A stretch of 47,005 nt of DNA. Source: an uncultured Clostridia bacterium (GTDB taxonomy: Bacteria; Bacillota; Clostridia; Oscillospirales; Acutalibacteraceae). The stretch is from NCBI GenBank assembly GCA_947623175.1, contig CANQGK010000020.1:1-47005 (forward strand). The letters run 5' to 3'. A program made the position numbers and the translations under genes. Shown here one piece after another: positions 19,056-29,054 of this stretch; within the stretch, counting starts at the first letter, position 1, and each line of letters starts with the position of its first letter. Under the pieces are notes generated by a model, which had not been told where the DNA came from, ran no database searches, and saw only the letters and a list, made by a program, of their open reading frames with translations.

Positions 19056-21128
19056 ATGAAGAAAAAGATTAACGGTATTTGTAAAAATATTACCGCACTG
19101 ATTTCTGCCCTTTTTCTGCTTTTTTCCATGGGACTGCCGGTCCTCGCCTCCGAATCCCCGGATTATGTAATAGACGCTTCAAACGGCGCAAAAACACCCA
19201 TACCGACAACATACGTCGTAAAACGGGTGATAACCGATCTCGGAAAAACGGGCGGCTCACTTTCGGATCCACAGGATATTTTTATTGATAATAAGGACAG
19301 GATATATATTGCCGATTCGGGAAACAACAGAATAGTTAAGCTGAATGCATCGTTTGAATTTGAGGCGGCATACGACAATAACGGCGGCTTTTCTTCTCCC
19401 AAAGGGGTTTTTGCCGACGATACCGGCGATATATTTGTTGCCGATACAGGTAATCAGGTTATCGTACATTTGAATTCTGACGGAACGCTGTCGGAGGTTT
19501 TTAAAAAGCCTGAGTCTGACCTTTTGGGCGACGACGATTCTTTTAACGTTACCAAGCTCGGTCTGTCGCCTCAGGGATATCTTTATACCATAAGCTCAAG
19601 ACAGCTTATGGCTATCGATGCACACAATGAGTTCAAGGGATACGTCGGGACCAACGAGGTGGGATTTGACCTTACACGATTACTTATACGCCTGTTTGCA
19701 TCAAAACAACAAAAGGAAAGTATCATCGACGTTGAGATGGAACCGTATAATAATTTTCTGATTGCGGATGACGGTATGATCTATGCGGTTGCGGCGGCAA
19801 ATTCCTCACAAATACAGAAGATCAATGCTGTAGGCAGAAATATATATCCCGGCGGGTATGTTACCGAAACCGTAACGGACGAGGACGGCAATTACGAAAG
19901 CCCCTCATTTGCGGATATTGCCGTTGACAAAAACGGAATTATAACCGTTTTGGAACAGAAAAAAGGTATGCTGTATCAGTATGATCGGGAGGGCAATATG
20001 CTGACCGCTTTCGGCGGTATAGGCAATAAAAAAGGAAAATTTGTTTTGCCTTCAAGTATTGCGGTCAATTCCGAGGGCGAGCTGCTTGTGTTGGATGCCG
20101 GCACCGGATATATTCACGTTATGGAGCCGACTTACTTTATGAGGGAGATCATTGCCGGCGTTACGCTGTATGCCGACGGAGATTATGAAAAGGCTTGCGA
20201 AAAATGGGAAAACGTCGTATCCGTCGATGTAAATTATCCGCTTGCCAACAGCGGCATTGCCAAAGCGCTGTATAAACTCGGGAAAACGGACGAAGCGATG
20301 AAATACTATAGTCTTGCTAAAGACCGAGCGGGTATGGGAACGGTCTTTTCCGATCAAAGATACGGCTTTTTTCAACGGCATTTCTTTTCGGTAGTGATTA
20401 TTCTTGCCCTTTCGGCGGCGGGTATAATTTTGCTGATAGGCTTTCTTAAAAAACGGTCCGATAAGATTTTACGGCAATATTATTACGAGCATAAGCCCGT
20501 CGGCGGAATCAAAATGGCACTGTTGGCGGTTTTTCATCCGATCGATTTCTTTGACGTTGTAAAGCGCGAACGCTCACAAAAATTTCCCGTACTGCGGGTG
20601 GTATGCTTATATCTTTTATCCTTCCTTGCAAACTATTCCTATGTGTTTATTGCGAATTTCCGCCTGTCGGCTAAAGAACCGACCGACGCAAATGTTTTTT
20701 TGGAGTTGGCAATGGCTACAGTGCCGCTGCTTTCCTGGACGGTGGCGAGCTTTGCCGTAAGTTCCATAATGAACGGAGAGAGCAAGCTTTCGGAAATTGC
20801 TTATGCAGTTGCCTACTGTCAGGTGCCTTCCATCGTTTTTACTCCGCTGTTGGCGCTTGTGTCCAACCTTCTTTCAACGTCGGAAAGCGGAATTTATCAA
20901 TCTTTACGCGGATTTGTGGTCGTCTGGATGATAGCTCTGCTCTTTTTGGGACTGAAGCGTCTTAACGATTACGGATTTTGGAAAAATGTGCTTGTGGCGG
21001 TATTGTCACTGTTGGCAATGGCGATCATGTGGGCAATCATAGTATTGGTATTTGCGCTTATCATTCAACTTTTGAACTTTATCGAAAGCGTCCGGCAGGA
21101 AATAAATCTCAAGTTTTTTATTAACTAA
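19056..21128 (+). CDS. NHL-repeat / TPR / Yip1-domain membrane protein
   Basis: This 690-residue protein has a signal peptide (residues 1-33), then NHL beta-propeller repeats (about 50-375) with units such as LSDPQDIFIDNKDRIYIADSGNN and VADTGNQVIVHLN. A short TPR-like helical pair follows (ADGDYEKACEKWENVV...YKLGKTDEAMKYY), then a membrane helix (about 440-460) and a C-terminal Yip1-like domain with about five helices (from HPIDFFDVVKRERSQKFP). An outside propeller joined to an inside/membrane Yip1 domain suggests a sensor or assembly factor for the transporter, but the function is unknown. ATG 19056 is preceded by AAAGAGGGTGTAGGT. Confidence 0.82.
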   Translation: MKKKINGICKNITALISALFLLFSMGLPVLASESPDYVIDASNGAKTPIPTTYVVKRVITDLGKTGGSLSDPQDIFIDNKDRIYIADSGNNRIVKLNASFEFEAAYDNNGGFSSPKGVFADDTGDIFVADTGNQVIVHLNSDGTLSEVFKKPESDLLGDDDSFNVTKLGLSPQGYLYTISSRQLMAIDAHNEFKGYVGTNEVGFDLTRLLIRLFASKQQKESIIDVEMEPYNNFLIADDGMIYAVAAANSSQIQKINAVGRNIYPGGYVTETVTDEDGNYESPSFADIAVDKNGIITVLEQKKGMLYQYDREGNMLTAFGGIGNKKGKFVLPSSIAVNSEGELLVLDAGTGYIHVMEPTYFMREIIAGVTLYADGDYEKACEKWENVVSVDVNYPLANSGIAKALYKLGKTDEAMKYYSLAKDRAGMGTVFSDQRYGFFQRHFFSVVIILALSAAGIILLIGFLKKRSDKILRQYYYEHKPVGGIKMALLAVFHPIDFFDVVKRERSQKFPVLRVVCLYLLSFLANYSYVFIANFRLSAKEPTDANVFLELAMATVPLLSWTVASFAVSSIMNGESKLSEIAYAVAYCQVPSIVFTPLLALVSNLLSTSESGIYQSLRGFVVVWMIALLFLGLKRLNDYGFWKNVLVAVLSLLAMAIMWAIIVLVFALIIQLLNFIESVRQEINLKFFIN

Positions 21129-21167
21129 TTTTTCCTTTGGCCAATGATAAAGAAAGGTGTGTTCCGA

Positions 21168-23372
21168 ATGAAAGATATTGAAAAGCGTTTAAGGCAAGCG
21201 CTGATTTATATATTATCCGTTCTTGTTTTGACGGCTGTTTCGGGTTGTAATTCGCAAACAAATGATATTTCGGTTTCCGAAAATGACGGAATACTCTCGC
21301 AAAAGGTGCCGGAGGGTGAGCCCGTGTTATCCGACGAAAATTATATTACGGTCGGTGAAAACGCCGATTTTAAGCTCGATTATGACAGAGCGGGCGCCGA
21401 TATATACGTTACCGATAAACGCAGCGGAAAGATTTGGTCAAATACCGTTGCAAAGGATTATTATACACAGGAGCAGGATGCGCAGTATCTTACGCAGCTG
21501 TTATCGGTAAGCATTGCCGATAAATCGGGAATTGTCCGTTCCGTTGATTTGTTTGACAATACAAGTGACAGCGAATTTGAAATAGCCGAGCGCGTCTCGC
21601 CACAGCAAAACAAGCTTATTCTTACCCTTGAACCCGCGTATACCGGAATATCGTTTGAGATTGAATTTTATCTGGATGATAAGGGCTTGTGCTGCAGTAT
21701 ACCGGAATCGTCGCTTAGCGAAGTCGGAGACGATCGTATTGTCGATATAACGCTCATACCCGGATTCGGCGCCGCACTGCCGGGCGAGGACGGATATATC
21801 TTTTATCCCGACGGGTCGGGAGCGCTGCTTAAATTTGATGATGAGCAACCTGCCGTTGCGTTGACTACGCTGCCTTACTTCGGTATTGATTCGCAGGATT
21901 TAAAATCAATAGAAAAAAACGATGAACAAAATATATACAATCTAATGCTTCCAGTGTTCGGTCTTTCGCGTCGGGACGGCGGCTTTTTAGCGGTTATCAC
22001 CGAAGGCGCGGCGGATACCAATCTTAATTTGGCGCAGCCGGGATACCTTATCGATATGTACCGCGCATATTATACCGCGGTTTATCGACGTTTTGCCGCC
22101 ATGACCGTAAACGATAACGACGTTATCGAACTGATCCCCTCGATAAGTGGCGGCAACCGAACAGTAAGATATATTTTGTTAGAACCGTCCGCATGCGACT
22201 ATTCCGCTATGGCAAACGCATACCGCGATATGCTTGTAAGCGAGGGTGTGCTTAAAAAGCTGCCCGAGCGCAAAAATGTTCCACTGTCGGTAGAACTGTT
22301 TATGAGCGCTTCCGAACAGGGCTTTTTCTTCCGAAAAAATTTGAAAGCGACCGATTTTTCACAAGCCGCGGAAATTTTAGAGGACATATCGAAATATCAA
22401 AAGAGCGAGCTTCAAGTTTCGCTTGCGGCGTGGAGTAACGGCGGAAGCGATAATCTGCCGACGTCGCCGAAGCCCTCCTCTTCTTTGGGTGGAAGAAGCG
22501 AAGCCGAAAAGTTAAGCAAAGCCGCAAGGGACGCCAAGGCGACGCTTTATTGGTACTTGGAACCGCTTTTTGCCGGGGAGGGTGAGAGCGGTTATAACAA
22601 GAAAAAAGACGTTATTCGCAATCATTACGGAAACATTGTATCCTATGACGGTCTTTATCTTCTCAATCCGAGCAAGGTATTAAACGGCATATTGAAAAAA
22701 ACGTTAAAAAGCGGCGGCGCATTTATAGAAAATTTACAGATAAATTCCATTGGAAAATACGTTATTCCCGATTACATGAATGGCAGCTTTACAAGCCGTC
22801 AGTCGGTGGTAAATGCATATATAAAGGGACTTGAGAACGTCAAAAAATCGGGTGCTTTGCTCACGGCGGAGGGCGGCAATTCATATGTACTGCCGTATGT
22901 CGCCGGATTGAGCGATTTACCCGACGGCGACTCGGAATATTATATTTCGGACGGCGAGGTTCCCTTTTATCAAATGGTCGTGCATGGATATATCGACTAT
23001 ACTTCGACGGCAGGAAATTTGTGCAGTGATTTTGCCCGACAGAAGCTTCGTTGGGTGGAGTACGGTTGTAATCCGTATTTCATATTGACGGCTCAGAATC
23101 CGAACATACTTAAAAACAGCAGCAGTTCGGAAATATTCACTTCACAGTATTCCGAATGGAAGCAGCGTGTGCAGGATACGGCAAAAGAGTTCAACGAGCG
23201 TTTGGGTGAAGTTTGGAATCAGCCGATTGTCGATCACAGGAAAATATCTTCCGACGTTCTTTCGGTGACCTATGAAAACGGCAGCCGAATTTATATTAAT
23301 TACGGTTCAAACGATGTAAATATTGACGGTTATGCAATTCCCGCAGAGGATTATGCGGTCGTAAAGGAGTGA
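21168..23372 (+). CDS. DUF5696-type lipoprotein
   Basis: This 734-residue predicted lipoprotein has the lipobox VSGC at about residue 24, followed by a large globular region. It has YPDGSGALLKF and many beta strands, then a TIM-barrel-like C-terminal part (SVELFMSASEQGFFF, ATLYWYLEPLF, VVHGYIDYTSTAGNLCSDF). It fits the DUF5696 family as I recall it from carbohydrate ABC operons. The barrel-like region with conserved acidic residues could be an enzyme, but no known catalytic site is clear. ATG 21168 is chosen because it has AAAGG upstream and starts a good signal peptide. Confidence 0.72.
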   Translation: MKDIEKRLRQALIYILSVLVLTAVSGCNSQTNDISVSENDGILSQKVPEGEPVLSDENYITVGENADFKLDYDRAGADIYVTDKRSGKIWSNTVAKDYYTQEQDAQYLTQLLSVSIADKSGIVRSVDLFDNTSDSEFEIAERVSPQQNKLILTLEPAYTGISFEIEFYLDDKGLCCSIPESSLSEVGDDRIVDITLIPGFGAALPGEDGYIFYPDGSGALLKFDDEQPAVALTTLPYFGIDSQDLKSIEKNDEQNIYNLMLPVFGLSRRDGGFLAVITEGAADTNLNLAQPGYLIDMYRAYYTAVYRRFAAMTVNDNDVIELIPSISGGNRTVRYILLEPSACDYSAMANAYRDMLVSEGVLKKLPERKNVPLSVELFMSASEQGFFFRKNLKATDFSQAAEILEDISKYQKSELQVSLAAWSNGGSDNLPTSPKPSSSLGGRSEAEKLSKAARDAKATLYWYLEPLFAGEGESGYNKKKDVIRNHYGNIVSYDGLYLLNPSKVLNGILKKTLKSGGAFIENLQINSIGKYVIPDYMNGSFTSRQSVVNAYIKGLENVKKSGALLTAEGGNSYVLPYVAGLSDLPDGDSEYYISDGEVPFYQMVVHGYIDYTSTAGNLCSDFARQKLRWVEYGCNPYFILTAQNPNILKNSSSSEIFTSQYSEWKQRVQDTAKEFNERLGEVWNQPIVDHRKISSDVLSVTYENGSRIYINYGSNDVNIDGYAIPAEDYAVVKE

Positions 23373-23379
23373 TCGAAAA

Positions 23380-24240
23380 ATGAAAAAACTTACCATCGGA
23401 AAGCGCAAGCGGCTTACGGGATATGTATTTTTGTCTCCATGGATATTCAGTTCCGTATTTCTGCTGTTTTTTCCCATAACCTATTCGCTTTTGCTCAGCT
23501 TTTCCGAATCAGTCGCGGCCGGCAGCTTTTCCTTACGCTTTATAGGTTTGGAGCATTATCGCGAGGCATTGCTTGCGGATAACGATTTTATATACAGCTT
23601 TTTATACGTATTAAAGGAAACTGTTGTAAAAACGCCTGTAATTTTAGTCTTTTCCCTCATAATCGCCATTATCTTGAGCCGCAATATAAAGGGAAGGGGT
23701 TTTTTCCGCTCGGTGTTTTTCCTTCCGGTGCTGTTAGGTTCGGGCTACGTTATGCGGCAGTTGTTGGGACAAGGAATCGATCAATCTGCCATGGATATGG
23801 CTCGCGGCATACTTCTCCCTCAAATGCTGCAGGAATATCTCGGACCGAAGATTTCGGATATGATATCCTCGTTTTTAAGTATTATAACCATAGTTATGTG
23901 GAAATCCGGCGTACAAATAGTTATTTTTTTGGCAGGAATTCAAAAAATTCCCGCTTCGCTTTACGAATCTGCCCGCGTCGACTCGGCAACCGAGTGGGAA
24001 ATGTTTTGGAAAATTACGCTGCCGATGATTTCGCCCATAATTTTGCTGAATATCGTATATACCGTTATAAGCTCCTTCGGCGGGGACAGCCCGATGGTAG
24101 ACTATCTTAAATATCGCGGCTTCTCTCTCGGAGAATCGGAATACGCCGCCGCAATGGGATGGATTTACTTTGCGTTCGTGCTGGTTACCGTAGGATTGGT
24201 TTTCCTATTTATGCGGCGCTTTATTAAGGAGGCGGAATAA
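23380..24240 (+). CDS. Carbohydrate ABC transporter permease, MalF/UgpA type (pair 2)
   Basis: This 286-residue protein has six predicted transmembrane helices and an EAA loop (ASLYESARVDSATEWEMFWKITLPMISP). GGAG lies at the end of the upstream gene, 7 nt after its stop region. Its stop overlaps the next ATG by one base (TAATG), so the two permeases are translationally coupled. It is not a close copy of the 17232 permease, so this is a second transporter and not a recent duplication. Confidence 0.93.
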   Translation: MKKLTIGKRKRLTGYVFLSPWIFSSVFLLFFPITYSLLLSFSESVAAGSFSLRFIGLEHYREALLADNDFIYSFLYVLKETVVKTPVILVFSLIIAIILSRNIKGRGFFRSVFFLPVLLGSGYVMRQLLGQGIDQSAMDMARGILLPQMLQEYLGPKISDMISSFLSIITIVMWKSGVQIVIFLAGIQKIPASLYESARVDSATEWEMFWKITLPMISPIILLNIVYTVISSFGGDSPMVDYLKYRGFSLGESEYAAAMGWIYFAFVLVTVGLVFLFMRRFIKEAE

Positions 24241-25166
24241 TGTCGGTATATAACAATGCTTTGCATATCGGGAAAAATGTCCGCCGTTTTGTGAACCAAC
24301 GTACGCTTGTCAGGCTTTTTATGTATGTATTTCTTTCGGGTCTGGTTTTCGTTTTTATTTATCCGTTTTTATATATGCTTGTCACCTCTTTGAAATCACC
24401 TGCCGATTTTAACGATATTTCGGTTGAATGGATTTTGAATGAATTGCATTGGGATAACTATCGGTTGGCTTTTACTGCGCTCGAGTATCCCCGCAGGCTT
24501 ATAAATACGCTCGTAATGACGGTACTGTGTATTTTGGGACATGTTATTTCATGCTCTTTTGCGGCATACGGATTTGCCCGGTTTAAATTTCACGGAAAAG
24601 GATTTTTCTTTACCGCGCTTATACTGTCGATTATTATCCCTACGGAGACAATTATAGTACCGCTGTATCAGGTGTTTTCCAAGCTTAATTGGGTGGGTAC
24701 ACAGCTGCCGATTATAGTGCCTGCTTTTTTGGGTTTCGGGCTTAAGGGCGCTTTGTTTATTTTTATTTTCCGGCAGTTCTTTTTGTCTCTTCCGTCTTCG
24801 TTGGAGGAAGCCGCGGCTATAGACGGCTGCGGATCGGTTCGTACGTTTTTTAATATTGTTTTTCCCATGTCAAAATCTTCAATAATGGTTTGTACCGTTT
24901 TGGCTATGGTGTGGCATTGGAATGATTTTTTCGAGCCGATGATCTATCTCGGAAATCAGGAAAAATTTTATTTGTCGGTGGTACTGCCGTCCATCTATCA
25001 GCTGGTGGAAGGGGTAGAAGCAGGCGGAATGCAGGAAACCCTGTTTAATGACGGCGTTGCTATGGCGGCAACCACCCTTATTGTCATACCCGTATTTATT
25101 GCCTATATGTTTTTACAGCGGCAGTTTATGGAAGGCATAGAGCACAGCGGCATTACCGGCGAATAA
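24240..25166 (+). CDS. Carbohydrate ABC transporter permease, MalG/UgpE type (pair 2)
   Basis: This 308-residue protein has an N-terminal basic segment, TM1 (LFMYVFLSGLVFVFIYPFLY) and an EAA loop (SSLEEAAAIDGCGSVRTFFNIVFP). It would dimerise with the 23380 permease. No ATP-binding subunit (MsiK/UgpC type) lies in the operon, so the ATPase must be supplied from elsewhere in the genome, as is common in Gram-positive sugar importers. Confidence 0.93.
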   Translation: MSVYNNALHIGKNVRRFVNQRTLVRLFMYVFLSGLVFVFIYPFLYMLVTSLKSPADFNDISVEWILNELHWDNYRLAFTALEYPRRLINTLVMTVLCILGHVISCSFAAYGFARFKFHGKGFFFTALILSIIIPTETIIVPLYQVFSKLNWVGTQLPIIVPAFLGFGLKGALFIFIFRQFFLSLPSSLEEAAAIDGCGSVRTFFNIVFPMSKSSIMVCTVLAMVWHWNDFFEPMIYLGNQEKFYLSVVLPSIYQLVEGVEAGGMQETLFNDGVAMAATTLIVIPVFIAYMFLQRQFMEGIEHSGITGE

Positions 25167-25224
25167 ACTATCAATTATTGCATTTATTGTTGAACATATA
25201 ATCAAAAAATGACAACAATGTGGA

Positions 25225-25253
25225 TTGAATTATGTGGATTTTGACAGTATACT
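25225..25253 (+). promoter_or_regulatory. Internal promoter before the second solute-binding protein
   Basis: TTGAAT (25225-25230), a 17-nt spacer and TATACT (25248-25253). A TTGACA at 25241 lacks a -10 at the right distance. This promoter would raise expression of the binding protein and the surface proteins over the permeases. Confidence 0.65.
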
Positions 25254-25307
25254 AAATTCATAAAGGCAAAACTTTATTAAATTATATAATTTACAGGGAG
25301 GAACAAA

Positions 25308-27065
25308 ATGAAACGGGTTACAGCTTTGATTATTTGTGTTCTGATGATAATCGGTCTTACGGCCTGCCGCGGTAAAGACAAGGCGCAGGAGTCCGAAAGC
25401 TCGTCGGATATGCAAAGCATTATTTCTTCGGATACAGAATCTTCGCAGGAGGACAGCTCAACCGAAACGGTTACCGATACTTCGAGTACGGGTTCACAGA
25501 CGTCCGGTTCCAAAAACAAGGTTGTCAATAATTGCAACGTTAAGGGATTTCCTTTGGCTGAAAAGACCGTCACATTAAACGTTATGATTAAGGATTATTC
25601 CGGTTTGACAAGCTATAAAAATATGGCTATAAACAAATATTTTGCCGATAAATTAAACGTCAAGATAAATTGGACGGTGGTACCCGGCGGAGCCGATGTC
25701 AATACGCAGGCACAGCTCGCTTATCAGAGCGGCAAGCTGCCGGATATTTTCCTCGGAATGGAGCCGCTCGGATACAATTTCCATTGGCAGTATATTCAAC
25801 AGGGATACATAAAACAGCTTGACAGCTATATCAATGAGTATGCTCCCAACGTTGTAAAAATGTTCAAGGAAGTTCCGCAGGCACGCTATCAATGTACCGC
25901 GCCCGACGGCAAAATTTACATGCTGCCCATTGTTGACAGCCGCACCGAAAATACCGGTAAATACGCCGACTTGATGTTTATCAATAAAACCTGGCTTTCG
26001 AGAGTCGGAAAGAAAGTACCGACAAATATGAATGAGCTCAAGGACGTATTAAAGGCTTTCAGGGATCGCGACGCAAACGGTAACGGCATTACCACCGACG
26101 AAATTCCGATGATGATGGTTTCGGACGTACCCAACGGTTATTTCGGAGCATTCGGCATGTCGGTTTATAACGAATTGATGTATGTTGATAATTCCCGCAA
26201 GGTAAAATATGCACCCGTTGAAAATGCATATAAAAACGCGCTGATTTTCTTAAACAATCTCTATAAAGAAAAGCTGGTAAACAACGATATATACATGCAG
26301 GATCAAAACGGTCTTTCAAAAGCAGTGACCGCAGGAACCGTAGGCGTATTTTACGGCAGCAATTTAGTCAGCATAGCATCCGAAGCCCGCGCTTCCGAAT
26401 ATGCCGTGCTCGCTCCGCTCAACGGACCGAACGGTGAAAAGGGTACTTATACTTGCCAGACCACCGAAATGATCTGGCCCGGCTGGATGCTTATAACAAG
26501 CAAATGCAAATATCCCGAGATTGCGGTACGTTTAGCCGATTATCTCTATTCGGTGGAAGGATCCTACGTTTCACAGTACGGACCTCCCGGGGCGAACAAT
26601 GCCTGGAACTACAACAGCAAAGGCAAGGTTGTGCTTTCCGGCAAGCTTACCGATCCGTCCTTTAAATATAAATTTACACCGGGCTGGCCGATGCCGGCAT
26701 GGCTGAGTGACGAGTTCATAAGCGCTCAGTATCAAAAGCCTGTCTCTCAGATGACCAAAGCGGAAAAGATAAACGATCAGGTCAATAAGGACGCGCTTAA
26801 GCTGTATGAACCGAAAATGCCTAAATATAAGCTTGAAAAAGCCTCTTACACGGAAAGTGAAATCAAGATAAGCAACCGCGTTTTGCCGGACATTTTGTCG
26901 CAGGGGTATAAAATGCGCAAGGAATTTGTCACCGAAGGCAATATCGAGGCAAAGTGGGATACCTATATTAAGCAAATGAAGCAGCTTAAGGTCGACGATT
27001 ATATAAAATTAAGCAACGACGCATATCAGCGTTATGTAACCTGGGAAAAGGCGAATGTTAAATAA
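25308..27065 (+). CDS. Extracellular solute-binding lipoprotein of a carbohydrate ABC transporter
   Basis: This 585-residue protein has a lipobox LTAC (Cys at about residue 20), a Ser/Glu/Asp-rich linker (about 25-65), then a family 1 binding-protein fold of the LplA-like type: VTLNVMIKDYSG, LPDIFLGMEPL, LMFINKTWLSRVGKKVPTNMNELKDVLKAF and DANGNGITTDEIP (an EF-hand-like calcium loop frequent in this subfamily). AGGGAGGA lies 6 nt before the ATG. It follows permease pair 2 and probably serves it. Aromatic-rich segments (PGWMLITS and FTPGWPMPAWLSDEF) fit sugar binding; the ligand is unknown. Confidence 0.9.
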   Translation: MKRVTALIICVLMIIGLTACRGKDKAQESESSSDMQSIISSDTESSQEDSSTETVTDTSSTGSQTSGSKNKVVNNCNVKGFPLAEKTVTLNVMIKDYSGLTSYKNMAINKYFADKLNVKINWTVVPGGADVNTQAQLAYQSGKLPDIFLGMEPLGYNFHWQYIQQGYIKQLDSYINEYAPNVVKMFKEVPQARYQCTAPDGKIYMLPIVDSRTENTGKYADLMFINKTWLSRVGKKVPTNMNELKDVLKAFRDRDANGNGITTDEIPMMMVSDVPNGYFGAFGMSVYNELMYVDNSRKVKYAPVENAYKNALIFLNNLYKEKLVNNDIYMQDQNGLSKAVTAGTVGVFYGSNLVSIASEARASEYAVLAPLNGPNGEKGTYTCQTTEMIWPGWMLITSKCKYPEIAVRLADYLYSVEGSYVSQYGPPGANNAWNYNSKGKVVLSGKLTDPSFKYKFTPGWPMPAWLSDEFISAQYQKPVSQMTKAEKINDQVNKDALKLYEPKMPKYKLEKASYTESEIKISNRVLPDILSQGYKMRKEFVTEGNIEAKWDTYIKQMKQLKVDDYIKLSNDAYQRYVTWEKANVK

Positions 27066-27095
27066 TTTGTACCGATAAATTGGAGGGCGCTTTTT

Positions 27096-28994
27096 ATGCT
27101 GAAAAATAAACTTTTGGCGTTAGTAACCGCTTTAACTATGCTTTTCGCATCACTGCCGGTGGCTTTGGTATCTGTTTCTGCCCAAGAACCGACTGCCGAA
27201 TGGCTCTATTCGTCCGATGCCGGTGCGAGCATTACCGGTGACAATGAAATCGGTTACGGCGTAAGACTTAACGGGGGAACGGCTTACTACAACAAGCCGC
27301 TTGATCCCGGAAAAACGGTTTTTCAATTCAATCCCCAAAATATACCCGTAAACACTTGGGTGGTGCTGTCTGTTACCGATTTTAACAAAGCCGAAAATCC
27401 GGATATCGATTACGGCGGATGGACCTGCAGCGACGGTATTAACCTTATGATTGCAAGACATCTTACCGACGAGGGCAGAACATATCTTGACATCGACGTT
27501 ATGAATTTCGTGGAAGCCGGTTACAATCCTAAGGTCAGCTTGATTTGGGATTACGATTTCACAAAGCCCGTATCAATAGATTTCAGGCAGGTTGACGGTC
27601 ATTGGCGTCTGTTTGTTGACGGTGTGATGCAGAAAAATACCGATATGACCTTCGACCATTATTTTGAAAAGTTCGGTGATACCGCGTATTATAATTTTAA
27701 CAATCAATTTACCGGCGATGACGTTAAATTCGAGATTAAGGTCTGGGATACTTTTTCGGAGAACGTCACATTGACTCAGGACGGCGACAAGGGTATTGCC
27801 GTATTCGACGGTGATTCGATGGCAGCCATGGATAAGAAAATAAATATGCTGGAGGATACGGTATGCTTCAAGCTTAATCCGCCGCATGATCAGCAAAGTT
27901 GGACTATTTTGCAAATTGCGGCAAATAAGGTTTTCGGCGACGGTTACGGGCTTTTATGGGATATGCCCGCTATAGACAATAACGGCGGAGGATTGCCCCT
28001 CTTTTTTGAGTCGCAGGAAAACGGCAATTGTATGAAATTGTGGATATACACAGGCAGTTACGAAACCTCGGCTACGGATGTAGCTCTTATCAATTTCTTT
28101 AATTGGAATGCCACGCATACCGTGCGTATTGTCAAGGAAGGCGACGCATACTATGTAGAACTCGACAACATTGTGTATAAAAATGTGAACGTTGCCCGCT
28201 GGGTAGAAAAATTGGACGGTAAGGATGCGTATGTACGCTGGGCAACAGGCCTCCACGGTCTTAAAGTCGAGACTTCCGTAAATACCGAAGTTGACGGTTC
28301 TTGGCTTACGGACAGCGGCAGCGTATCGGTGACGGGCAATAAAACCGACGGTTATGCTTTTGAAGGCAACGTTATGGCAGGGTACAGTCTGCCCTTTGAT
28401 CTTGAAAAGCAGGAGCTTAGCGTTACCGCCAATCCGACCAATTGGCTGGGCGTTCGTTTTACTGACGATTATACGGCAATGGGTGTTGAAAATCGTTTGA
28501 ACTACGGCAACGGTATTACCTTTATCGTTGAAAGACAGAACGGCAACATGATGAAGCTCTGGCATTTGGGAAGCGGTCAGCAGGAAATACGTGCAACCGC
28601 CGAATTTGATTGGACTGCGCCGCACACATACGGTTTAAGTAAGGAAGACGGAAGATGGTACTTCCGTTTGGACGGCGAAACGTTAAAAACCGCCGATCTA
28701 ACCGATATTGCAGAGGAAATGTTAAGTCGCGGGAATGTGTTTCTGCAATTAACCTGTTCTGCCGAGGACGGCACCTCTATTTCGTGCAGCGGTATTAAAA
28801 TTGTAAATAAATCCGCCGAGTCCGAGGATAAGCCGGGTGATATCAGCGGCGACGGTAATATTGACTCGGAGGATTTGATACTTTTGAAAAAAAGTCTTTT
28901 TGACAGTGATATCGAATACGACGTTAACCGAGACGGCGAGTTTAATATTCTGGATTTAATATATCTTAAGAAAGCAATATTGGCTCAAGTATAA
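27096..28994 (+). CDS. Secreted multi-module protein with C-terminal dockerin type I domain
   Basis: This 632-residue exported protein has a signal peptide at about residues 1-30. Three beta-sandwich, lectin-like modules follow (about 33-222, 223-405, 407-575) that share a pattern of Trp, His, Lys, Gly and Tyr, as in FNWNATHTVRIVKEGDAYY and FDWTAPHTYGLSKEDGRWY. A type I dockerin ends the chain (about 583-632) with two calcium-binding repeats, DGNIDSEDLILLKKSLF and DVNRDGEFNILDLIYLKKAI. The dockerin implies attachment to a cohesin scaffold encoded elsewhere. No catalytic motif is recognised; glycan binding is inferred. GGAGG precedes the ATG. Confidence 0.82.
   Translation: MLKNKLLALVTALTMLFASLPVALVSVSAQEPTAEWLYSSDAGASITGDNEIGYGVRLNGGTAYYNKPLDPGKTVFQFNPQNIPVNTWVVLSVTDFNKAENPDIDYGGWTCSDGINLMIARHLTDEGRTYLDIDVMNFVEAGYNPKVSLIWDYDFTKPVSIDFRQVDGHWRLFVDGVMQKNTDMTFDHYFEKFGDTAYYNFNNQFTGDDVKFEIKVWDTFSENVTLTQDGDKGIAVFDGDSMAAMDKKINMLEDTVCFKLNPPHDQQSWTILQIAANKVFGDGYGLLWDMPAIDNNGGGLPLFFESQENGNCMKLWIYTGSYETSATDVALINFFNWNATHTVRIVKEGDAYYVELDNIVYKNVNVARWVEKLDGKDAYVRWATGLHGLKVETSVNTEVDGSWLTDSGSVSVTGNKTDGYAFEGNVMAGYSLPFDLEKQELSVTANPTNWLGVRFTDDYTAMGVENRLNYGNGITFIVERQNGNMMKLWHLGSGQQEIRATAEFDWTAPHTYGLSKEDGRWYFRLDGETLKTADLTDIAEEMLSRGNVFLQLTCSAEDGTSISCSGIKIVNKSAESEDKPGDISGDGNIDSEDLILLKKSLFDSDIEYDVNRDGEFNILDLIYLKKAILAQV
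28344..28818 (+). repeat. Near-identical 475-bp module repeat, copy 1
   Basis: This block matches 30397-30871 base for base by eye apart from one substitution (28382 G versus 30435 A). It encodes the third lectin-like module of the dockerin protein. The flanking modules of the two genes are clearly more diverged, so this block was recently copied or converted. Confidence 0.9.
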
Positions 28995-29054
28995 AAATCG
29001 GGCAGTATCCGAGCTTTAAAAGTAATTCTTGACAAAAATATACCTGTATGCAGG

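Noticed and set aside
14249..25166. Second permease pair as a recent duplication of the first
   Set aside because: The two pairs share only family-level features such as the EAA loop; their sequences differ too much for recent duplication.
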